Source of the DNA: a virus
IMG/VR virus record: IMGVR_UViG_3300021375_000049
Coordinates: 1 to 47,364 of that record
Direction: 5' to 3' (one strand)
Length of the DNA: 47,364 nucleotides
The notes below the pieces were generated by a model. The model searched no databases. It saw nothing but the letters and a program-made list of their open reading frames with translations, and was not told the DNA's origin. Of the stretch, positions 1 through 9,100 are shown piece by piece (positions within the stretch are counted from its first letter, which is position 1; every line of letters begins with the position of its first letter). A program made the translations under genes and the position numbers.

Positions 1-1
1 T

Positions 2-67
2 ATCGATTTCTTTGACAATCCGGCAATGGAAACACCCGGTGCGAGATTCTGGAATGTATGGCGTTAA
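2..67 (+). CDS. C-terminal fragment of an unidentified phage protein
   Basis: An open frame enters the window from the left edge and ends at a TAA at 65-67. About 21 residues are visible, ending PGARFWNVWR. The fragment is too short for a family call. It runs on the plus strand and so converges with the gp46/47 operon. An ATG directly follows the stop (68-70) but opens only a 14-codon frame, which I do not call a gene. That this is a real gene end is inferred from the sensible residue composition and from the change to non-coding sequence right after the stop. Confidence 0.4.
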   Translation: MDFFDNPAMETPGARFWNVWR

Positions 68-99
68 ATGAAATACAGACAAACGACAAACAGTATTAA

Positions 100-285
100 A
101 AGATACAGGCTCTGAGATAGCAACCTGTTAGCCACAAAACCGAACTCATCCAGGTAATGTGGTTCCCGTGAGATACCAGTGACGGTAGTGTAAGGGGGGA
201 CAAGGCTCACCGCCTCCTAGTAGCACCCGAGATTGAGATGATGATGCCATCACATGATGACTCATTCTTCACCTTTATAGGTGAA
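100..285 (+). ncRNA. GC-rich, hairpin-rich gene-free region; candidate structured RNA
   Basis: The gap 68-391 has no convincing gene; its longest ATG frames are 14 and 17 codons with no clear ribosome site. About 105-232 is much richer in G+C than the rest of the window, which in an AT-rich phage often marks a structured RNA. Visible stems include ACAGG/CCTGT (105-109 with 124-128), CCACA/TGTGG (132-136 with 158-162), CCGT/ACGG (166-169 with 182-185), AGGC/GCCT (203-206 with 212-215) and a 7-bp hairpin TTCACCT/AGGTGAA (268-274 with 279-285). It has no tRNA T-loop or recognisable ribozyme core. The strand is assumed. It could equally be an untranslated 3' region of the gene ending at 67. Confidence 0.3.
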
Positions 286-378
286 TTATGACTTCACCAT
301 ACATGATAACGGCTTTAAAAAAAATTACAAACAAATGAAAGAGTTGAGTGAAACGAAACGATTGAATGTAGTTTGTAA

Positions 379-393
379 AGACACGAAGTGTCT
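379..393 (-). terminator. Possible weak terminator at the end of the gp55-47-46 operon
   Basis: AGACAC and GTGTCT form a 6-bp stem around a three-base loop, overlapping the stop codon of the 267-aa gene. On the minus strand it is followed by only a short T stretch, so it may be an RNA 3'-end stabiliser rather than a strong terminator. Its position at the end of the operon supports the call. Confidence 0.3.
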
Positions 394-1195
394 ATATACA
401 TTTCCAACTATGTAAATATTTGTGTTTTGCCAGTATTTCTACTATGTTGTCAGGCATATCAATAAGTTCTCCCAACAATAAATTACCCACAGTTAATCTT
501 TTATCATTAAAATCGTACGGCATTTTTTCCTGCACCTTAGTATAAAAGTTAAACATTCTACGCATCTGAGTATTCTGTTTGCTCACAGTATTATAAACGC
601 CTTGACCAAACCACATAAACAATGTATTACGCATCAGAGTAGTGCATTCTACTTGTTCAGGTGTAATGTCTAAATCGTTGTCCAGATATATTGAATAAAA
701 TGATTTACCCACATGTGGATATGCCATGTACAACTTTCCGGGTTCTCGTGTAATCGTAAAGTGATTAAGTGCAGACTCTGGTAAAGGTACACCAGCATCG
801 CCATCGCACATAAAATAAATTGTTGAGCTGTTGAGTTTGTTTTGTAAAAATTCTAAATGATGTATTCTGCTGTTAAAGTTTCTGAGTACCTGATGCAATT
901 CGGGGTCGTTTTGTTCTGCAAAATCATGAAGTTCCACAAACTCACTATGTAAGACATTTAAATCGTCTCCTAGATCCTTGTCAGGAAGTCTGGTTGCAAC
1001 AAAATTCTTAATTTTATCCAGTTCAGTAACAATGTCTTGTTCTGTTTCACCAAATCCATAAAATTCTTTTCTGCTGATTATATTATTGGCTTGTTGTTTC
1101 ATTCTGTCATAAAACAATCTGCCGTGGTCTGTGTCGTATATTCTATATGTCAGTTTGTGAGACTTGTTTTCACCAAAATATACATCAATTAACAT
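392..1195 (-). CDS. Conserved-looking hypothetical protein, last gene of the gp46/47 operon
   Basis: A 267-residue acidic, soluble protein with no signal peptide, membrane segment or motif that I recognise. The middle (about 70-125) is rich in charged and leucine residues and probably helical. The C-terminal half holds aromatic-rich stretches such as TLMRNTLFMWFGQGVYNTVSK. Its ATG lies 11 bases inside the end of gp46, so translation is probably coupled and the product may act with the gp46/47 nuclease in recombination, replication or host DNA breakdown. That role is inferred from position only. The stop overlaps a small hairpin. Confidence 0.75.
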   Translation of the reverse strand: MLIDVYFGENKSHKLTYRIYDTDHGRLFYDRMKQQANNIISRKEFYGFGETEQDIVTELDKIKNFVATRLPDKDLGDDLNVLHSEFVELHDFAEQNDPELHQVLRNFNSRIHHLEFLQNKLNSSTIYFMCDGDAGVPLPESALNHFTITREPGKLYMAYPHVGKSFYSIYLDNDLDITPEQVECTTLMRNTLFMWFGQGVYNTVSKQNTQMRRMFNFYTKVQEKMPYDFNDKRLTVGNLLLGELIDMPDNIVEILAKHKYLHSWKCI

Positions 1196-2951
1196 AGTCT
1201 GTGTCAGTATTATATGATGTAAACCCGCCCTCTTTTACTACAGTTAATACATTGTTTACTCTGCCCACAAGTTCTTCTTTGTGGGAAATTAACATGATAT
1301 TTTTGCCTTGTTCACGATGCATTTTTTTAAGTACTGCAAGAGCATTTTCTACACCCATTGTATCCATACCTGAATCCACAAGTTCGTCAATACATAACAG
1401 GTTCATAGGCCTGTTTAAACTTTCATACATGTCTCTAAATGCCCAACTTAAACCTAAGATAAGTCTGTTACGCTCTCCACGACTTAAATTATCAAAGTCT
1501 AAATCTCTGCCGTATTCAGTAATATCAACACTAAGGTCACTACTAAACTTAACATCATGTGGCAAGCCTAATTTTTCCAGATAAAATGCTAATCTGTGAT
1601 TTAAGTATGCAATGTTTTGGTCTATAATCTTTTTACGGATAAAACTGTCTTTGCTGGTTAATAGTTTATATAAAAATTCTTGATGTTCCTGCAAGTGTGT
1701 GAGTTCATTCATAGTCTCAAAACTTATTTCTTGTATTCCTGTTCTTGTTAAACTGTCTATCTGTTCTAAATAGGGATTTTCGTCCTGTGCTTTTTCCTCA
1801 AGTTGTGACATCATGGTTTCCACATTGTGTTTGTGTTGTAAGGCGTCTTCAATATTACTATATGATGTAACAGGAACTTCAGGTATGTCTCCAAAATCTG
1901 TGAGACTTTCTTCTAAACCATTAACTCTTTGGAATAAATCGTCATAATATGTTTGTTCAGTATCAATTTTTATTTTTAAGTCTTGTGTATATTCTTCGTG
2001 TGTATCTAAATGAGCAGTAGGTTGTTCACATGCTGGGCAAACACCTGATTCGGCACTTGCAAGATTGCTTCTTAATTCGTCTATTTTTTCTAAACTTCTG
2101 TCTAACGAAATTTTTGTTCTGTTGAGTTCCTGCTCTGCAATATTTTTTGCTTGTTGCTGTTCTTTTAGTGTGGTTTTTATTTTATGTTTGTCTAATTCTT
2201 CGTCAATATTAATAGTTTCTAAACTCACAATAGCATTACCAAGCTCTTCTATCTTTAAGTTTTTGTTGGCTTCCCAAGCCTTACCGCGACTTTCTATTTC
2301 AGCAATATTTTTTTCTATACGTTTATTGCTTTCTTCAACAGCATTTATACGAATTTCTTCTTCTTTTATTGAATCTCTAGTATTTTTTTGCCTTTCTTTT
2401 AACACTTCTGCTTTACGAGATAACTCAGTTATACCCAGTAATTGCTCTATCATATCCCTTTGATCGTTGTTTTTCATGCTCAGGAAAGGCTCAGTATAAG
2501 TGTTTAGTGCAATTAAATGCTTAAACATATTATGTGGAAAGCCTATTATTCGCTCAATTTCTTTCTGTGTTTCTCTGCTATCGCCTTGTTGTTCACCATC
2601 TAATGCATCTTGGCCATCAATATAAAATTTAAGTATATTAGGACGTCTGCCACGTTCTATCCTGTATTGTTTGCCTTTTATTTCAAACTCTACAGTAACA
2701 ATCATGCCTTTGCCATTAGTTTTGTTTATGAGATTATCTTTACGAATGTTTGTTAGTGCATCTCCATACAATGCATAACTGAGTGCATTTATTATAGTAG
2801 TTTTACCAGTACCGTTTCTGCTACCGTCTCCGCCCATGTCTAAGTTGTGTCCTAGTACAAGTGTAAGTTGGCAGTTATCAAAATTTACTGCCTGTGTGTT
2901 GTTGCCAACACTCATAAAATTCTTTGCTGATACGTTTTTAATCTTTAACAC
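1185..2951 (-). CDS. gp46: gp46-like recombination nuclease ATPase subunit (SbcC/Rad50 family)
   Basis: This is the ATPase partner of gp47. In T4 the complex resects DNA ends for recombination-dependent replication and degrades host DNA. The 588 residues show the full SMC/Rad50 layout: Walker A GSRNGTGKTT (about 43-52), a coiled coil, a zinc hook CPAC (Cys305 and Cys308), a second coiled coil, the ABC signature LSRGE (489-493), Walker B LLCIDE (518-523), D-loop SGMD (527-530) and an H-loop histidine in LISH. Length is close to T4 gp46 (560 aa). The start is GTG: it shares its first G with the TAG stop of gp47 (TAGTG), so the two subunits are translationally coupled. Confidence 0.95.
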   Translation of the reverse strand: MLKIKNVSAKNFMSVGNNTQAVNFDNCQLTLVLGHNLDMGGDGSRNGTGKTTIINALSYALYGDALTNIRKDNLINKTNGKGMIVTVEFEIKGKQYRIERGRRPNILKFYIDGQDALDGEQQGDSRETQKEIERIIGFPHNMFKHLIALNTYTEPFLSMKNNDQRDMIEQLLGITELSRKAEVLKERQKNTRDSIKEEEIRINAVEESNKRIEKNIAEIESRGKAWEANKNLKIEELGNAIVSLETINIDEELDKHKIKTTLKEQQQAKNIAEQELNRTKISLDRSLEKIDELRSNLASAESGVCPACEQPTAHLDTHEEYTQDLKIKIDTEQTYYDDLFQRVNGLEESLTDFGDIPEVPVTSYSNIEDALQHKHNVETMMSQLEEKAQDENPYLEQIDSLTRTGIQEISFETMNELTHLQEHQEFLYKLLTSKDSFIRKKIIDQNIAYLNHRLAFYLEKLGLPHDVKFSSDLSVDITEYGRDLDFDNLSRGERNRLILGLSWAFRDMYESLNRPMNLLCIDELVDSGMDTMGVENALAVLKKMHREQGKNIMLISHKEELVGRVNNVLTVVKEGGFTSYNTDTDYVN

Positions 2952-3967
2952 TAATCAATCTCTATGCTGTTATAAATGTTTATTAATTGTTCTTTTTCTA
3001 CTGTTTTACTTTCTATTGTTTCTAATTGTTGTATAACAATTTGGTCAACACTTTCGAAACTAATTTCACCGCCTTCAAATTCTTCTTCTTCCTTTACAGG
3101 CAATAATTGGAGTTCACGAACTTTGTATTGCTCTGCAAACTTCTCTCTGATAAAGTTTGCTTCTTCATAACTAATGTTGATGTCCAATTTAACTCTAGCA
3201 TAAGTATATTCGTCTAATAAATTTTGGTGATCATCCAATAACTGTTTTAGTGTAAAAACTCTGTACTTGGGACACTCAGTCCAATTTACATATTGAGGCT
3301 CTTGACCCCATGTTAGGAACATTGCACCACGTTCGTCATCGTCCACATCTGCGTAATTATGTGGGAAAGCATTACCAATATAATGTATATTATTTTTATA
3401 TTGACGTTTGTGGAAATGACCACTAAACACATACTCAGGACCACTCAACATTTTGTCATTAATGCCTCCGTGGTCGGGCATTTCTACCATTGCATTCATT
3501 TTAAAGTAGGGTAACTCAAAATGTCCAAACATATATTTGACATCCATTTTTGCTACCTGTTTGTGTTCATCGCCCACTAGCCAAGGTATAATAGCAACAT
3601 CATCTTGTAGGAAATGCTCATCTACCATAACAAAATTAGATAGATCTCTAGCATACTCTATACTATTTAAATCACGTTTTTCTCTGTAATATAAATCATG
3701 ATTTCCAGTTATAAAGTAAACAGTTTCAAATGCTTCATTAATTTTCTTAAGGTCCTTTATAGTTGCATTCATTGTTGCAACATTAACACTTGCTCTATGA
3801 TGATGCCAGTCTCCTAGGAATATACATGTTTCTGCATTTCTGGCTTTTGCTTCCGCAATAAACCAATCCACATACCTGGCACAATCTTCTATATGTAAAC
3901 GGCTGTTCTGTTTTAATCCGTAATGAATATCCGTGAAGCATGCCGCTGTTTTAAACAGTTGGGACAT
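2951..3967 (-). CDS. gp47: gp47-like recombination nuclease subunit (SbcD/Mre11 family)
   Basis: Metallophosphoesterase nuclease subunit that pairs with gp46. The metal-binding motifs are all present in order: FTDIHYG (Asp13, His15), LGDWHHH (51-57), TGNHD (87-91), FGHFE (148-151) and SGHFHKR (182-188). At 338 residues it matches the T4 protein (339 aa) closely. The C-terminal 110 residues are acidic and probably carry the region that docks on gp46. The ATG lies five bases after the gp55 stop and the end overlaps gp46 by one base, so gp55, gp47 and gp46 form one coupled operon. Confidence 0.95.
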   Translation of the reverse strand: MSQLFKTAACFTDIHYGLKQNSRLHIEDCARYVDWFIAEAKARNAETCIFLGDWHHHRASVNVATMNATIKDLKKINEAFETVYFITGNHDLYYREKRDLNSIEYARDLSNFVMVDEHFLQDDVAIIPWLVGDEHKQVAKMDVKYMFGHFELPYFKMNAMVEMPDHGGINDKMLSGPEYVFSGHFHKRQYKNNIHYIGNAFPHNYADVDDDERGAMFLTWGQEPQYVNWTECPKYRVFTLKQLLDDHQNLLDEYTYARVKLDINISYEEANFIREKFAEQYKVRELQLLPVKEEEEFEGGEISFESVDQIVIQQLETIESKTVEKEQLINIYNSIEID

Positions 3968-3972
3968 ATTTA

Positions 3973-4833
3973 TTAAGTGTTTATATCTGTTTGATTCGCT
4001 TGTTCACGAATGATTCTCATCTCGTTCTCATGCTGTATCTGTCTGCCATAACTTGGTAAGTGTCCTTGCTCAATCAGTATATCGTCTCTGATAGTTTGGT
4101 TTCTTTTTTCCAAATTAAGTATTCGTGTAAAACTGTTATTAACTGCGGCTGTATAATATGCAAAAGGGTTGTCTGATTTCATTTCGTTAAACTGTAAGCC
4201 GATGTAACTTAATTGTACTAATGCTTGTCCTCTCATTTCATCAATGTAAGTATACCCTCTCCAATTTGCTCTGTGGGAATATCTTTCTACAAGTTTTAAA
4301 AACATATGACCTAACTTGTTAGTAATTTTACCGTGTTTACAATTAAATTGACCATTGCTTAAACCACCTTCCCAATGACTTCTAGATACTTCTTTGACCT
4401 CGTCACTAACATATGCATAATGCTTAAATGGAGGAAAGTTTACTTTTGCTAAAAACTCTGCTTCAGTTTTAGGATTTTTCTTTCTGCCTGGCTCTTCAGG
4501 AATATGTTCCATAGTCATAACACGAAACACTAAATCCTCTACAGGAATACTTTTAGGGTCTACAGCAAATTGTTTTTGCTTGGGCTTGTTCTTATAATCC
4601 TTAGGATCATGAACTGCCATTGCGGCTTGATATCCTTCAGATTGCATCTTTGATGCCCTATTTTCTCTTGCGGCTTTTATACTATTTCTGTTTATTTTTT
4701 TAACATCTTGCAGTATAATATCGAATTCAGAGTATTTTTCGTCTGCTAACCAGCAGAATGTCATTTTACTTTTGTGAATTTCTTTTAGAATATCTTTATT
4801 ATTAAGATAATTTACTTTTTTAGGCTGTGCCAT
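3973..4833 (-). CDS. gp55: gp55-like sigma factor for late transcription
   Basis: This is the phage sigma factor that directs host RNA polymerase to late NATAAATA promoters. The N-terminus (VNYLNNKDILKEI) resembles the T4 gp55 start, and residues about 175-255 (SHRANWRGYTYIDEMRGQ, then NPFAYYTAAVNNSFTRIL) match the sigma region-2-like core. The protein has 286 residues against 185 in T4. The extra length is mainly a basic linker at about 40-150. The T4 C-terminal hydrophobic/acidic clamp-binding tail is not evident; the protein ends in QANQTDINT. A strong ribosome site GAGGAGA (4841-4847) sits seven bases before the ATG. It is the first gene of the operon. Confidence 0.9.
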   Translation of the reverse strand: MAQPKKVNYLNNKDILKEIHKSKMTFCWLADEKYSEFDIILQDVKKINRNSIKAARENRASKMQSEGYQAAMAVHDPKDYKNKPKQKQFAVDPKSIPVEDLVFRVMTMEHIPEEPGRKKNPKTEAEFLAKVNFPPFKHYAYVSDEVKEVSRSHWEGGLSNGQFNCKHGKITNKLGHMFLKLVERYSHRANWRGYTYIDEMRGQALVQLSYIGLQFNEMKSDNPFAYYTAAVNNSFTRILNLEKRNQTIRDDILIEQGHLPSYGRQIQHENEMRIIREQANQTDINT

Positions 4834-4875
4834 TAATAACTCTCCTCAAAATTATAATTCATTTATATTGTTAGT

Positions 4876-4903
4876 ATTATACACAGTCTTTAGTGTATGT
4901 CAA
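4876..4903 (-). promoter_or_regulatory. Early (host sigma-70-type) promoter of the gp55-47-46 operon
   Basis: On the minus strand TTGACA (4903-4898) and TATAAT (4881-4876) both match the bacterial consensus exactly, separated by 16 bases. The start is predicted near 4870, leaving a leader of about 36 bases with a strong ribosome site before gp55. This fits early expression of the late sigma factor. Confidence 0.85.
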
Positions 4904-4907
4904 TAAG

Positions 4908-4915
4908 TATTTATA
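4908..4915 (-). promoter_or_regulatory. Late-type box TATAAATA facing gp55
   Basis: A perfect T4 late consensus TATAAATA, followed by CTTATT much as in T4 (CTATT), lies just upstream of the early -35 element and points toward gp55. With T4 spacing the transcript would begin near 4902. It would let gp55 raise its own expression late in infection. Such 8-mers also occur by chance in AT-rich DNA, so location is the main support. Confidence 0.45.
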
Positions 4916-4950
4916 AAAAGCGGCCAATTAAAATATGTTTTAATGAAAAC

Positions 4951-4958
4951 GATAAATA
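4951..4958 (+). promoter_or_regulatory. Late promoter box GATAAATA for the baseplate hub operon
   Basis: GATAAATACTA matches the T4/cyanophage late consensus (NATAAATA, then CTA). The predicted start near 4964 gives a 12-base leader carrying AGGAG in front of the ATG at 4976. It is divergent from the gp55 promoters. Confidence 0.75.
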
Positions 4959-4975
4959 CTAGTACAGGAGATAAA

Positions 4976-5863
4976 ATGTCAAAATTTTTTAAATCAGTTA
5001 ATAGCAAAATTAATAACAAAATCGGCAAAGAGATGGGTAAACTTGATCCCAGGTTACAATCCATTGTGGGTGCTTTTTTTCCTGGTTTAGGCGGAGGAAT
5101 AGAAAACTATAAAGATAATGCTTTCATGGACTTGTTAGCAAACCGTTCTGCTACACTACAACAACAAGTAGCAAATTCAGGCCTAATATCAGTAAAAGAT
5201 CAAGCAGGTGCAAAACCTAGAAATGTTGACTGGCGAGCAAGACTACGGCCTAAAAATGCAGGAAAAGACTCTATATATGGAACAGAAAACGACCCTAACA
5301 GTTTATTAGCACCACTTAAAAAAAGAGGTGGATTGATTTGGCAAGAGACACCACTTATCTTCTTGGCTGGTTTAAACGAATACAATGAGCATTTAGCACA
5401 TGGTATGAATTATCCTGTGGTAACTTATAATTATAGTAGACCGCCTATGCTACCTGTTACAGCAGATTTTTTTGCAAATGACATTTATGAAGCTCAATAT
5501 CTTTTAGCAATAATACATTTCTGCAGATCGGTTACAAAATCCTATTTTGGAGAAAGTGCAATAGAGAACGGTAGATATGGTACACCACCGCCAGTGTTAA
5601 TATTTGAGTACATGGGCGATCACGGATTTAACAAAGTTCCTGTAGTTGTTAGAGACTATAACTTACAACTTCCTAATGATGTTGACTATATTCCTGTAAA
5701 ATCAAAAATACCTGGTGAAACTGGAGAACAAACTACTTATGTTCCTGTTAGATTTAACTTACAGATTAACTTAACACCAGCATACACACCTAAGAAAGTC
5801 AGAAAAGAATTTGATCTAGATGCTCTAAGAAGTGGGAAAAATTACAAGAAAGGATTTATTTAA
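4976..5863 (+). CDS. Baseplate tail-tube protein, gp48/gp54-like
   Basis: A 295-residue baseplate protein of the T4 gp48/gp54 type, which sits on the hub and starts or caps the tail tube. The supporting blocks are LPVTADFFANDIYEAQYLLAII, FEYMGDHGFNKVPVVVRDYN and the C-terminal VRFNLQINLTPAYTP with a GFI end. I chose the ATG at 4976 over the in-frame ATG at 4943: AGGAG (4966-4970) is correctly placed for 4976, and the late promoter box would otherwise lie inside the gene. The N-terminus is basic. The TAATG junction couples it to gp53. I cannot decide between gp48 and gp54; the two are related to each other. Confidence 0.8.
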   Translation: MSKFFKSVNSKINNKIGKEMGKLDPRLQSIVGAFFPGLGGGIENYKDNAFMDLLANRSATLQQQVANSGLISVKDQAGAKPRNVDWRARLRPKNAGKDSIYGTENDPNSLLAPLKKRGGLIWQETPLIFLAGLNEYNEHLAHGMNYPVVTYNYSRPPMLPVTADFFANDIYEAQYLLAIIHFCRSVTKSYFGESAIENGRYGTPPPVLIFEYMGDHGFNKVPVVVRDYNLQLPNDVDYIPVKSKIPGETGEQTTYVPVRFNLQINLTPAYTPKKVRKEFDLDALRSGKNYKKGFI

Positions 5864-6165
5864 TGTCTAAGTATAACAAGAACTCTTTTATTAAAAGTCC
5901 AAGAATTTTTGACAAGAAGTTTTTGGATTTAAATACTCTGCCTAAAATTGTGCAAAGCAATGGTGATGTAGTATACACTATAGAACCTGATTACGATGAA
6001 AGACCAGATATTTTAGCAGATAAAATATACGGCTCTTCAGAGCTATGGTGGGTATTTGCATTAAGAAATCCAGATGTACTGTATGACCCAATAAGAGATT
6101 TTAAAACAGGTGTAGATATTATATTACCGTCTGAAAGTGCTGTACAAAGAGTTGTGAGGAACTAA
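5863..6165 (+). CDS. gp53: gp53-like baseplate wedge subunit
   Basis: A 100-residue protein whose core (RPDILADKIYGSSELWWVFA, then NPDVLYDP and a GVDIILPS end) has the hallmark spacing of the gp53 wedge family. In T4, gp53 joins the finished wedges to the hub. T4 gp53 is about twice as long (196 aa), so this is the short form that holds mainly the conserved domain. It overlaps the preceding gene by one base (TAATG) and its stop lies one base before the next ATG. Confidence 0.85.
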   Translation: MSKYNKNSFIKSPRIFDKKFLDLNTLPKIVQSNGDVVYTIEPDYDERPDILADKIYGSSELWWVFALRNPDVLYDPIRDFKTGVDIILPSESAVQRVVRN

Positions 6166-6166
6166 C

Positions 6167-9100
6167 ATGGTTGGTGGTTACGGCGATTTGTTTGGTGGGT
6201 ATAATAACTTTAGTGATTTAGCCGACCAAGTAAAAAACGCAGATAAATTGCAATCCGAATCAAAGGATCTGATTTTAAATGCCTATAAACAACAAACTTC
6301 GGCCTATGGAGAAGTTAATGAGGCATACAAAAAACTTAATAGCACGTCATCAATGGATGATATTAATTCTTTTCTACAAAAACAAAATGAAAATTTTAAA
6401 CTTCTAAGTGACGAACAAATAGAAGAGATAAGAAACAATTTCAATAATAATTTTGGTGACTCCATTGCCAACAACTTACTTGATGGTGTTGATACAACAG
6501 ATGAAGATGCAGTATCGGCTGTAAGAGAAGGGAAATACTTACCTAACAGAGTAAACGAAAATATACTAGATAGTTATGCCACACCTAACTACCATTTAAG
6601 ACTTTTTATGATGGAAAGAAACTGGGTTAACTCAATGCGTACTCAGGAAGTTCCAGATGAAAAATCCTCAATCAAATATGAAATAGAGCTTCCAGAAGAA
6701 GCAGAAAAAATAGTAGTAATAGCAGAAACTAGTGCTACAGATATCACAATAGATAATATGGATATAGAACACTTCCTATCAGAACCAGTAAAAGGAAAAA
6801 CAACTAGTGTTGGTACTAGTGTTGGATTTACTTTAACTGAACCTGGGAGTGTAAGTTTACTGGATAGGTTAGCGGCCGCTAAAGCATACTTGGGTTACAC
6901 AAACACTGGTTCATTTGAACCTTCAAATCAAAACGAAGAAGCAGTAATCACAGGTGGCGGACTAGTGCCTTTTTATTTAGAAGTTACTTTTAAAGGTTAT
7001 CCAGATGACCCAAGTGGAGATGAACCAAATGGAAAAGCAGACCCAGAGCAAATTGGTAGAAAATTTATATATGAACTAGCATATCTTAAATTTGATATGG
7101 ATATACAACCACAAGGAACCACATATAATTGTACTGCCCATATTGGACAAGATGTTGCTAGATTCCCTGAGTATACATTATTAAAAGAAGAAATAGTAAT
7201 TGAAGGGGACACTATATCATCTCTATTATTAAGTTTGCAGAATAGATTGAACTCTGTTCAGAATGATTTAGTTTCAGAAGGTAATCCAGCAAAAACAGAA
7301 TTTAGGATTAATTTTAATAATATTTTTAGGCCTGAGGTAGCAAATGAAGATCCAGAGACTGGAGAACAATTTGATAAAAATGGTAATTTAATCACATACA
7401 AAGATACACTTGACTACATAGGTGACAAACTGTTTATTGATCCAGAAAAAGTAACTCCAGTAGAGAAAGCCAATACCCCTGAGTGGTATAGATCAAATGT
7501 GGGTGCCTATGGAGATGCCTCTTTTCAAAGTAATGATACTCCTACAGTTTATGCTAATTATGGTACTATTAATTTAGATCCACCAGGATCATTAAATAGT
7601 TCTCCCATATCTGCGGTGGCAACAGATTTTAGTACCGAAATATATAAAGAGGGAGCAAATAAACAAAAATTTAAAACAATTTTAGAAGAGCCTGGCCGAG
7701 TAAGAATAAATATTCCGCAAGGCAGGTCAGTATATGATGCTGTAAACAGTATTATGAGTTTATGTTATGATCTTATGAGCAAAGCAACTAGACTGGTAGA
7801 TTTTGAAGACCCATCTAAAGGCGTAAACACAGACCAAACATATGTATATTGGTATGATATTGAACATTTTATTAATACTGATCTAAGTGATAGTGCATAC
7901 GATCCATTAAACAACAACTATAAATCCAAAATCGAGTACTCAGTGACATTAATAAAAAATGCTAGAGCTGATATTGGTATTTCGGCAAATGAACTAAGCA
8001 TGTCTTTAAGTGCGGAGGATATTACCTCTAGATTAAATGAATTAAAAATATCAAAAGAATACCTCTATATGTTTACAGGGCTGAACGACCAGATCATAAA
8101 TATGGATTTAAAATTTGATGAAGCCTATGTACTTAGTGTACCTTTTTATGGTATAGGAAACCCGCAAGAACAATTAGCATATGCATTATCAGGTGATTTA
8201 ACTTTAGATGAAGCAAACAAGTCTGACAATGTGCTGTTAAATTCACCTAGTGATAAGGCTACCGAACAGCAACAAAAAGATAATATTTTAAAATTTATTA
8301 ATGATTTAAAAGATGATGCAGGCGAATTAAAGGCTGAAGCAAGTGGACTAACAGAACAATTAGCAAATCCAAATACAGGAATGTTTGGTAGAGAATTTTT
8401 AGAAACAGCATTAACAAATAAAGGTAGTAAAGAAGAAGCAGATTTGGTTGAAGCCATACGAAAAAGTGACAGTTTAAGACAAGCCGTAAACGCCCAACTT
8501 ACAAAAAACAGAATATCAGCAAATGCTAATAGTCCAACATCCAGTGATTCATCTGACGACCCAGATGGTGAAAACCCAAAACCAGAAAATGAAGAAAATA
8601 TAGAAGAAACAGCAAGAGAAATTCCTGTTTGGTCGTCCCAATTAGTTCCAGGATTAGAAGGACCTGGTGATGATCCTAGAATTGCTAGAGCATTTGGTAG
8701 TATACTAGATGAAAAAATTAACTCTTACACTTCAAGCACAACTTTAAAAACTGCTGATGTAATAACAACAAAAACATCAACAAACCGACAGTTCATAACA
8801 CAACCAGTTGAAAGAGGCTCTGTAAGACAAACAGCATTTGCACATTTAATGCATCAGCATTCTGGGGCAGTATCAACACAGCGAATAAATATAGACGTAC
8901 GAGGGGATCCTTGGTATTGGGGTAAGGGTAATTTTTTAAAGGCCGATGCTAAAGGAGTAAGTGAGTATAAAAATGATTTAGATGGCTGTTATTATGATTC
9001 TGGAGGCCCACATATACTGTTAATGATAGAAGCACCTAGAAAATTAGATTTTGATACATCTGACGAAGACGCTGATATAAACACAGGCATGTATAATATG

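Noticed and set aside
110-200. tRNA or hammerhead-like elements in the GC-rich 5' stretch
   Set aside because: No T-loop, no acceptor stem and no complete ribozyme core could be traced.
238-291. Short ATG frame MMMPSHDDSFFTFIGEL in the 5' gap
   Set aside because: Seventeen codons, no clear ribosome site, and it overlaps the hairpin-rich stretch.
1201-3170. Plus-strand frames opposite gp46 and gp47
   Set aside because: Ser/Leu/Phe-rich mirror translations of highly conserved minus-strand genes.
4943-4975. Upstream ATG extension of the gp48/54-like gene
   Set aside because: The extension contains the late promoter box and the ribosome site for the ATG at 4976.
8884-8891. AATAAATA on the plus strand inside the hub-like gene
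   Set aside because: It lies within coding sequence far from any gene start, so I treat it as chance.
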